This document shows, piece by piece, positions 33,408-38,549 of a stretch of DNA of 38,549 nucleotides. Below the pieces are notes generated by a model, which had not been told where the DNA came from, did not search any database, and was given only the letters and a program-made list of their open reading frames with translations. Each line of letters starts with the position of its first letter. Position 1 is the first letter of the stretch. This DNA comes from Thermoclostridium caenicola (GTDB lineage Bacteria > Bacillota > Clostridia > DSM-8532), in assembly GCF_900142095.1 (NCBI RefSeq), contig NZ_FQZP01000022.1:1-38549 (forward strand), written 5' to 3'. The translations under genes were made by a program, and so were the position numbers.

Positions 33408-35693
33408 TCATTTTCTTTTTTTCTGCTTTTTGCTTTTGGCGGCCGGTTTTTTGGCTCCGATGTGGATGAGAACGCGGGGATCCACAGCCTTTTTCACCTT
33501 TTTCTTCGGCTTCGGCTGTTCACCGGCCGCATCTTTCACGCTGCCCGTTTCATCGTCCGTATCGTTTTCCGAATCCAGGAGCACAAAGTCTATCTGCCTT
33601 GTTTCCGGCGTCGCCTTGACCAGCTGGACCCTCACCCGGTCCCCTATCCTGAACCGCTTCCTGGTCCGCTCCCCGATCAGGGTCAGGGAATCGGCATCAA
33701 ATGTATAGTAATCATCATCCAGGCTGCTCAGCCTGACCAGGCCTTCAATGGTATTGTCCAGCTCCACAAAGAAGCCGAAGGCGGTAACATTTGAAATGAT
33801 CCCTTCGAATTCTTCTCCCAGCCTGTCTTTCATATACTCGGCCTTCAGCATATCCTCGCAATCCCGTTCCGCATCCTCGGCTGCGCGTTCCCGCTCGGAA
33901 TTGCTTTTGGTGATATCGGGCAGGATGCTCCTGTAATGCTCTATCCGCTTTTCATCCAGCCTGCCGCTCAGTTGTTCCTTCATGATCCGGTGGATGATCA
34001 GATCCGGATAGCGCCTGATAGGAGAAGTGAAATGGGAGTAATACTCTGCAGCCAGGCCGAAATGCCAGTTGTGGACATCGCTGTACCTGGCCTTCTGAAG
34101 GGACCTGAGCATCAGGGTGCTGATGACTTTCTCCTCGGGTGTACCCTTGATCTGGCGCAGGATTTCCTGGAGCGCTTTTGGATGCACATCCCGGTAACCT
34201 TTCAGATGATAGCCGAAGGAGCCCAGGATCCGGTTCAGGTTTTCCATCTTCTCCGGATCGGGGTCCTCATGGATCCGGTAAACAAAGGGTATGCCCAGCC
34301 AGTAGAAATGCTCCGATACCACCTCGTTGCACAGGAGCATGAACTCCTCAATGATGTTGTGGGCGATATTGAGCTCGTATTTCTTCACCTCGACCGGCTT
34401 GCCCTTTTCATCAACGATGATTTTGGCCTCGCCGAAATCGAAATCCACTGCACCCCGCTTCATCCTTTTCTCCTTCAGGATCAGGGCCAGTTCCTTCATC
34501 AGGCGGAAGTCCTCAAGGTGATCCTTATACCGTTCCTTAAGCGCCGGATCATCCTCTTCGAGGATCTTGTAGACATTGGTATAGGTCATCCTCTCCCGGA
34601 CATGGATGACGCTTTTGAAAATGTCATGGTTCAGCACCTTGCCGTTGCGGTCGACCTCCATCATGACGCTGAAGGCCAGCCGATCTTCACCGGCATTGAG
34701 GCTGCAGATACCGTTGGACAGTTCCCGGGGGAGCATGGGGACAACCCGATCCGGGAAGTAAACGCTGGTTCCTCGCCTGAGCGCCTCCTGATCCAGCGCG
34801 GAGCCTTCCTTTACATAATGGGTCACATCGGCGATATGAACGCCCAGGCGGAAGTTGTTGTTTTCCAACAGTTCAATGGAAACAGCATCGTCCAGATCCC
34901 TGGCATCCTCGCCGTCGATGGTGACCATGCGAAGATCCCTTAAGTCCCGCCTGTCCTGTATATCTTCCTCACGAACTTTTTGCGGTGCCTTTCTGGCTTC
35001 CTGCAGCACCTCGTCCGGGAACTCGTAAGGAATATTGTAGGCCCGGATGATGGACAGGATATCCACGCCGGGATCCCCGCTGTCCCCCAATATTTCAATG
35101 ATCTTTCCTTCTGCGTTCCGGTTGGCTTCCGGCCACTTGGTGATTTCCACGACCACTTTCTGTCCTTTTTTGGCGCCGTTGATGCAATCCTTGGGAATGA
35201 AAATATCCCTGAACAGGCGGACATGGTCGGGCGTCACGAAGCCGAAATGGTCGCTCAAGTCAAATTTTCCGACCACCGTCTTGTGGGCGCGGCTGATAAC
35301 CCTGATGATTTCCCCTTCCTGCTTTCTTGCGGCAGCGGAAAGCTTCGTGAGCCGCGCCATCACCCTGTCGCCATGCATGGCGCCGTTGATCGCATTGGCA
35401 GGAATAAATACATCTTCGTCCCCGTTATCGGGAATCAAAAAGCCGAAGCCCCTCACATGGCCCTGGAACGTTCCTGTAATGAGACCCATTCGCTCCGGTA
35501 CACCATACCGCCCCTTCTTGGTCCTGATGACCAGGCCTTCATTCTCCATCTCATCCAGGAGGCTTTGCAAGAGCGGTATATCTTCGGTTGGAACATCCAG
35601 AACGGTGACAAGCTCCGACAGCATCAGCGGCTTATAGGCTTCTTCCCGCATGAAGGCTAAAATACGGTTTTTTCTTTCTTCCATTATATTCAA
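33408..35693 (-). CDS. rnr: Ribonuclease R
   Basis: A 761-residue 3'-5' exoribonuclease of the RNase II/R family that degrades structured RNA. An N-terminal winged helix (about 1-65) is followed by two cold-shock domains (about 70-210; 'GFGFLIPDNGDEDVFIPANAINGAMHGDRV' and 'HFGFVTPDH'). The RNB catalytic domain carries the metal-binding Asp cluster 'DGEDARDLDDAVSIE' near residue 265. An S1 domain and a Lys/Pro-rich basic tail complete it. The start is probably TTG 35693, eight bases after AAGGAAG; the ATG three codons later is too far from that site. The usual neighbour smpB is not present downstream; tRNA-Val is. Confidence 0.95.
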   Translation of the reverse strand: MNIMEERKNRILAFMREEAYKPLMLSELVTVLDVPTEDIPLLQSLLDEMENEGLVIRTKKGRYGVPERMGLITGTFQGHVRGFGFLIPDNGDEDVFIPANAINGAMHGDRVMARLTKLSAAARKQEGEIIRVISRAHKTVVGKFDLSDHFGFVTPDHVRLFRDIFIPKDCINGAKKGQKVVVEITKWPEANRNAEGKIIEILGDSGDPGVDILSIIRAYNIPYEFPDEVLQEARKAPQKVREEDIQDRRDLRDLRMVTIDGEDARDLDDAVSIELLENNNFRLGVHIADVTHYVKEGSALDQEALRRGTSVYFPDRVVPMLPRELSNGICSLNAGEDRLAFSVMMEVDRNGKVLNHDIFKSVIHVRERMTYTNVYKILEEDDPALKERYKDHLEDFRLMKELALILKEKRMKRGAVDFDFGEAKIIVDEKGKPVEVKKYELNIAHNIIEEFMLLCNEVVSEHFYWLGIPFVYRIHEDPDPEKMENLNRILGSFGYHLKGYRDVHPKALQEILRQIKGTPEEKVISTLMLRSLQKARYSDVHNWHFGLAAEYYSHFTSPIRRYPDLIIHRIMKEQLSGRLDEKRIEHYRSILPDITKSNSERERAAEDAERDCEDMLKAEYMKDRLGEEFEGIISNVTAFGFFVELDNTIEGLVRLSSLDDDYYTFDADSLTLIGERTRKRFRIGDRVRVQLVKATPETRQIDFVLLDSENDTDDETGSVKDAAGEQPKPKKKVKKAVDPRVLIHIGAKKPAAKSKKQKKRK

Positions 35694-35837
35694 CGCATCA
35701 TCTTCCTTTCAGGCTTCCGCCCCGGATTAAAGCAGGAGCGGCTTAACAGCCGCCCATCATTATCATGAATAGCTTTTTCGTTTTTTATTCAGACCCGCAC
35801 CCGGCAGACTTCGCCCGGTTCATTGCATCAGCCCTGT

Positions 35838-36395
35838 TTATTTTGCATCCGGGAAGATCAGAAACACATCCTTAACAGCATCCAGGGCGATTTTGGCAAA
35901 GTCCTCCACTGTCAGCCCCAGTTCGCTGCAGGACGCGATGCGTTCCCTGCTGATGTTCTTTTCAAATTCCGGATCGGCATAACATGCCATGATCCTGCCG
36001 GTATCCAAGGGGTTTATCGATTTGTCCGGCGTGCCTTGCACACAGGCCATGATCAGTTCAGCCATTGGTGACGCGCAATAAAGTGCCTTGTCAAGCTTTC
36101 TTCTTCTGGGAAGACCGTTGGCGGGGTTATGGGCCCTGACGGCATAGGCAATGGTCGGATCGAAGTCCAGGCTTTCCAGAATGTCTCCACCCATCTTCCC
36201 ATGCAAAGCCATGTTGCCGTTGATTCGCTCCCAGTCGATGTCGTGTACCAGGCCGGTTATCCCCCACATGTCCACGTCCTCGTGAAAGTGCCTGGCCAGG
36301 GATCTCATAATCGCTTCAACTGCCAAACTGTGCTGAATCCGCTCCTGACTCTCAATTCTCAGCTGTAAGGCTTCCAACGCCTTTTCGCGTTCCAC
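35838..36395 (-). CDS. HD domain protein (putative phosphohydrolase)
   Basis: A 185-residue protein of the metal-dependent HD hydrolase superfamily. The HD motif lies in 'GLVHDIDWE' (about residues 48-56), with preceding His residues in 'HSLAVEAIMRSLARHFHED' and a downstream 'HGKMGGDIL...AVRAHNPANG'. Relatives with this layout hydrolyse nucleotide or other phosphate esters; the substrate is unknown. The start is GTG 36395, preceded by GGAGGAAGATA. A promoter with an extended -10 lies at 36429-36456. It is divergent from the queT-like gene. Confidence 0.85.
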   Translation of the reverse strand: MEREKALEALQLRIESQERIQHSLAVEAIMRSLARHFHEDVDMWGITGLVHDIDWERINGNMALHGKMGGDILESLDFDPTIAYAVRAHNPANGLPRRRKLDKALYCASPMAELIMACVQGTPDKSINPLDTGRIMACYADPEFEKNISRERIASCSELGLTVEDFAKIALDAVKDVFLIFPDAK

Positions 36396-36428
36396 TATCT
36401 TCCTCCAAAACGGTTACTGCTTAAGTTA

Positions 36429-36456
36429 ATTATATCAGAATGGAAATGCCGCGCAA
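36429..36456 (-). promoter_or_regulatory. Promoter of the HD-domain gene
   Basis: On the minus strand TTGCGC (36451-36456) and TATAAT (36429-36434) are separated by 16 bp. The -10 is preceded by TGA, giving the extended form TGNTATAAT. The leader is about 30 bases. Confidence 0.6.
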
Positions 36457-36533
36457 TAGCGAAACAGGAAGAACCGTGCATAGGCAAAAAAACTCCTGGT
36501 CAACATGATGCTGCATGCTCCTCATTTGATGCA

Positions 36534-36562
36534 TTGATTTTATGCCCGGCGTAGGATACAAT
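36534..36562 (+). promoter_or_regulatory. Candidate promoter of the queT-like gene
   Basis: TTGATT (36534-36539) and TACAAT (36557-36562) are separated by 17 bp. The transcript would start near 36569, leaving a leader of about 150 bases that folds into hairpins. Confidence 0.5.
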
Positions 36563-36566
36563 TTTA

Positions 36567-36706
36567 GCCGTGGCGTCGCCACGGCCAGTTCGCAAAATCC
36601 TGGCCGGCTTCATCAGGCGACAGACATGTCCATTGATGGAGCCAACCAAAACTACGGAGCTTCCGGCGGCTCAGATGAAGGACCGGCGGCATGGTTTTCC
36701 ATGCTG
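36567..36706 (+). promoter_or_regulatory. Structured leader of the queT-like gene, candidate riboswitch
   Basis: This gene-free leader holds three strong hairpins: GCCGTGGC/GCCACGGC (36567-36585), a 10-bp stem GGCTTCATCA/TGATGGAGCC (36606-36643, one G-U pair), and CGGCATGG/CCATGCTG (36687-36706) just before the ribosome binding site. An alternative GGCCAG/CTGGCC stem (36583-36605) competes with the first. An A-rich AACCAAAACTA segment follows the second hairpin. QueT-family genes are often controlled by preQ1 riboswitches, but I cannot match this to a preQ1 class by eye. The lack of a T-run suggests control of translation if it is a switch. Confidence 0.4.
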
Positions 36707-36720
36707 AGAAAGGATGAATC

Positions 36721-37215
36721 ATGAAACTGAATACCAGAACCATTGTCCAGGCTGCGCTGATCGCGGCAGTCTACGCTGCAATGACCCTTCTTATCAAACC
36801 TCTGGCCTATGGGCCCATCCAGTTCAGGATTTCCGAAGTGCTCACCGTTCTCCCGGCCGTTCTTCCCTCTGCCATCCCAGGTGTCTTTATCGGCTGTATC
36901 CTTGCCAATTTCATCGGTGGTTTCGGCATGGTGGACATCGTCTTCGGCAGCCTTGCAACGCTGTTGGCCGGTATATTCACATGGCTCCTGAGAAAGCGCA
37001 GAATCCTTCTTCCCCTGCCCCCTGTCGTGTTCAACGGCCTTATCGTGGGAACCTATGTTTACCTGTTATACGACAAGACTTACCCCCTGCCGCTGACCAT
37101 GCTGTTCATCGCTATTTCGGAAGCCATCATCTGTTATGGTCTCGGCCTGCCCATGCTGTCCTTTATAAAAAAGAACAGGATGATCAGGGAGGCCCTGGGC
37201 ATTTCCGAGGAATGA
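36721..37215 (+). CDS. queT: QueT family transporter (queuosine precursor ECF S component)
   Basis: A 164-residue membrane protein with about five transmembrane helices. The family motif 'AYGPIQFRISEVLTVLP' lies at residues 29-45 and 'AISEAIICYGLGLP' at about 134-147. QueT proteins are substrate-binding S components of ECF transporters thought to import queuosine precursors such as preQ1 or queuine; the shared energising module would be encoded elsewhere. ATG follows AAAGGA. queA and tgt in the same window fit a salvage route into queuosine. The leader is structured. The HD-GYP gene follows after 78 bases and may be cotranscribed. Confidence 0.88.
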   Translation: MKLNTRTIVQAALIAAVYAAMTLLIKPLAYGPIQFRISEVLTVLPAVLPSAIPGVFIGCILANFIGGFGMVDIVFGSLATLLAGIFTWLLRKRRILLPLPPVVFNGLIVGTYVYLLYDKTYPLPLTMLFIAISEAIICYGLGLPMLSFIKKNRMIREALGISEE

Positions 37216-37293
37216 TCCCGTTTGTTTTTGACTCCTTTGACTGGGTATATATTTACCAGTACAAACTTGCTTCATGGATAAAGGAGCTTTGGA

Positions 37294-38376
37294 ATGAGAC
37301 GGGTAAGTCTTGATAAGATCCGGGATGACGATGTTTTGGCGCGCACTTTATACGACATAGAAGGCAAGAAATTGCTCGGCGCAGGCGTCAAACTGACACC
37401 ATCCATCGTTCAGAAACTGCAGGAAAAAGGGATTACAAGCGTTTACATTGAAGATGAAATATCCGAAAACGTAGAAATCCATGGCATCCTGACAGATGAG
37501 ACCAGGAACCAGGCCAAACTGACCATTCGGAACGAAATGAACCGCCTGGCCACAAAGGGTGAGATAGATTACGCAGCCATCAGCCGCGTGGTGGATCAAA
37601 TCATGGAGGAAATGCTGTCCAGGAACATCGAGGTCCTGAACGCCAATGACATCCGTACCCAGGATGAGTTCATCTATGCCCACTCCATCAATGTGTGCGT
37701 CATGGCCATCGCGTTGGCCACCAAGCTTTCGTTGCCCCAGGCCAAGATCAAAAACATCGCCATGGGGGCCATCATGCACGACATCGGCAAAGCCTTGCTT
37801 CCGAAAGAACTGCTCAACAAGAAGGATCCTACCCCCGCCGAACAGGAAGAGATCAAAAAGCATCCCCTGCTGGGGTACCATGTGGTCAAGGATATGGCGG
37901 AAGCATCCGCTACGGCCAAAATCACCATTCTCATGCATCATGAGCAGATCAACGGCAACGGTTATCCCATGGGACTTTCGGGGGATTATATCCATTACTC
38001 GGCCAGGATCGTCAGCATATGCGACGCATTTGATCAGGCCATAAACGACGGGATCTACAAGAACGTCTACCAGACCACCGATGCGGTGGAATACCTGTTC
38101 GGAGGCTCGGGTCATATCTTTGACAAATCCCTGGTTGAAACCTTCATCAAGATTGTTCCCATCTACCCTGAGGGAACCATTGTCCTGTTAAGCAATGGCA
38201 TGTTCGCCATTGTTGTGAAGAATAATCCGGTTTATATGACACGCCCGGTTGTCCATCCCTTTTATAACCCGAAAACCGGGATTCGTTATGATCGTTCCTA
38301 CATCATCGATCTGCAGTTTGAGCTGTCGCTCAAGATCATCCGTGAAATCAGCATCAATCCCGGGGATATCGGCTAA
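37294..38376 (+). CDS. HD-GYP domain protein (putative c-di-GMP phosphodiesterase)
   Basis: A 360-residue protein. An N-terminal ~110-residue regulatory part ('LARTLYDIEGKKLLGAGVKLT', common in Clostridial HD-GYP proteins) precedes the HD-GYP domain. The metal ligands are visible: 'YAHSINV' near residue 130, 'MHDIGK' near 162, 'HPLLGYHVV' near 190, and 'HHEQINGNGYP' near 215 with the GYP tripeptide intact. 'SARIVSICDAFDQ' completes the domain. Active members hydrolyse cyclic di-GMP. No transmembrane segment is visible, so it should be cytosolic. ATG follows AAGGAGCTTTGG. Confidence 0.9.
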   Translation: MRRVSLDKIRDDDVLARTLYDIEGKKLLGAGVKLTPSIVQKLQEKGITSVYIEDEISENVEIHGILTDETRNQAKLTIRNEMNRLATKGEIDYAAISRVVDQIMEEMLSRNIEVLNANDIRTQDEFIYAHSINVCVMAIALATKLSLPQAKIKNIAMGAIMHDIGKALLPKELLNKKDPTPAEQEEIKKHPLLGYHVVKDMAEASATAKITILMHHEQINGNGYPMGLSGDYIHYSARIVSICDAFDQAINDGIYKNVYQTTDAVEYLFGGSGHIFDKSLVETFIKIVPIYPEGTIVLLSNGMFAIVVKNNPVYMTRPVVHPFYNPKTGIRYDRSYIIDLQFELSLKIIREISINPGDIG

Positions 38377-38428
38377 CGCAATCCCGGCCGGCAAACAGCC
38401 GACCCGCAATATCTGCCAACATGCAAAG

Positions 38429-38454
38429 AAAGCCCGGACTGCGATCCGGGCTTT
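38429..38454. terminator. Bidirectional hairpin, better as a minus-strand terminator
   Basis: A perfect 10-bp stem AAAGCCCGGA/TCCGGGCTTT with a 6-base loop. On the minus strand it is followed by CTTTG, on the plus strand by few T. It may end a minus-strand gene lying right of the window or assist the plus-strand terminator next to it. Confidence 0.6.
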
Positions 38455-38464
38455 CAGATTGTCG

Positions 38465-38508
38465 AAAAACAGGCATTTTCACGTGGGTGAGAATGCCTGT
38501 TTTCTTTG
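38465..38508 (+). terminator. Terminator of queT-HD-GYP operon
   Basis: A long stem (38467-38480 with 38489-38502, one G-U pair) with an 8-base loop is followed by TTTCTTTG. It lies about 90 bases after the HD-GYP stop. Confidence 0.85.
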
Positions 38509-38549
38509 AAATATCAAAAATATAGCCCAAAATCGATAAAATAAAGGGC

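Noticed and set aside
33936-34943. A 335-codon plus-strand open frame opposite rnr
   Set aside because: Shadow of the RNase R gene; no promoter, ribosome binding site or family resemblance.
36652-36706. TPP riboswitch, because of a CTGAGA motif near the queT start
   Set aside because: CTGAGA is present near 36704-36709, but the other conserved TPP elements are absent and the motif overlaps the ribosome binding site region.

Overview
The window reads as a chromosomal segment of a low- to mid-GC Gram-positive anaerobe of class Clostridia (Bacillota). Pointers are SepF, YggT and DivIVA in one operon, an S-layer-homology surface protein, a sortase, a K+-dependent membrane pyrophosphatase, an HD-GYP protein, strong AGGAGG-type ribosome binding sites and frequent GTG/TTG starts. 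Genus cannot be fixed from the sequence alone. No phage, insertion sequence, CRISPR array or rRNA is visible; two tRNA genes are present.

Layout, left to right. 1-5500: a partial SLH-domain protein running off the left edge, a geranylgeranyl-reductase-type flavoprotein, and two tandem paralogous solute-binding-like proteins without a permease. 5834-8164: tRNA-Tyr, then an ECF sigma factor with a putative membrane anti-sigma factor. 8164-13100: gltX, a YhcC-type radical SAM protein (opposite strand) and the pyrophosphatase hppA. 13165-13490: a cluster of short inverted dispersed repeats. 13537-17160 (minus strand): rimM-trmD-rarA-small membrane protein-sortase. 17341-22847 (minus): the conserved queA-tgt-yajC block, interrupted by a DUF5668-type membrane protein gene with its own promoter and terminator, and preceded by htpG. 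23065-28634 (minus): a seven-gene operon of TPR protein, PLP lyase, HlyD-like adaptor, YggS, SepF, YggT and DivIVA. 28805-32006 (minus): two DUF4342 membrane proteins, a response regulator and a histidine kinase. 32139-36395: a stand-alone GMP synthase ATP-pyrophosphatase, tRNA-Val, RNase R and an HD-domain protein. 36534-38376 (plus): a structured leader, a QueT-family transporter and an HD-GYP protein.

The most interesting signal is a shared operator. An 18-bp element, ATTAGAATTNNATTAGAA (two 7-bp half-sites on an 11-bp period, as OmpR/PhoB-type regulators prefer), occurs upstream of the DUF4342-RR-HK operon and again upstream of the DUF5668 gene 12 kb away. In both places it lies exactly 32 nt upstream of the -10 hexamer. 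This points to an autoregulated two-component envelope system built from DUF4342 and DUF5668 membrane proteins. A second theme is queuosine: queA, tgt and a queT-like transporter with a structured leader all lie in this window.

Functional names rest on motif and family recognition by eye; no database search was possible. Start codons were chosen from ribosome binding site spacing and several are shorter than the longest possible reading frame.
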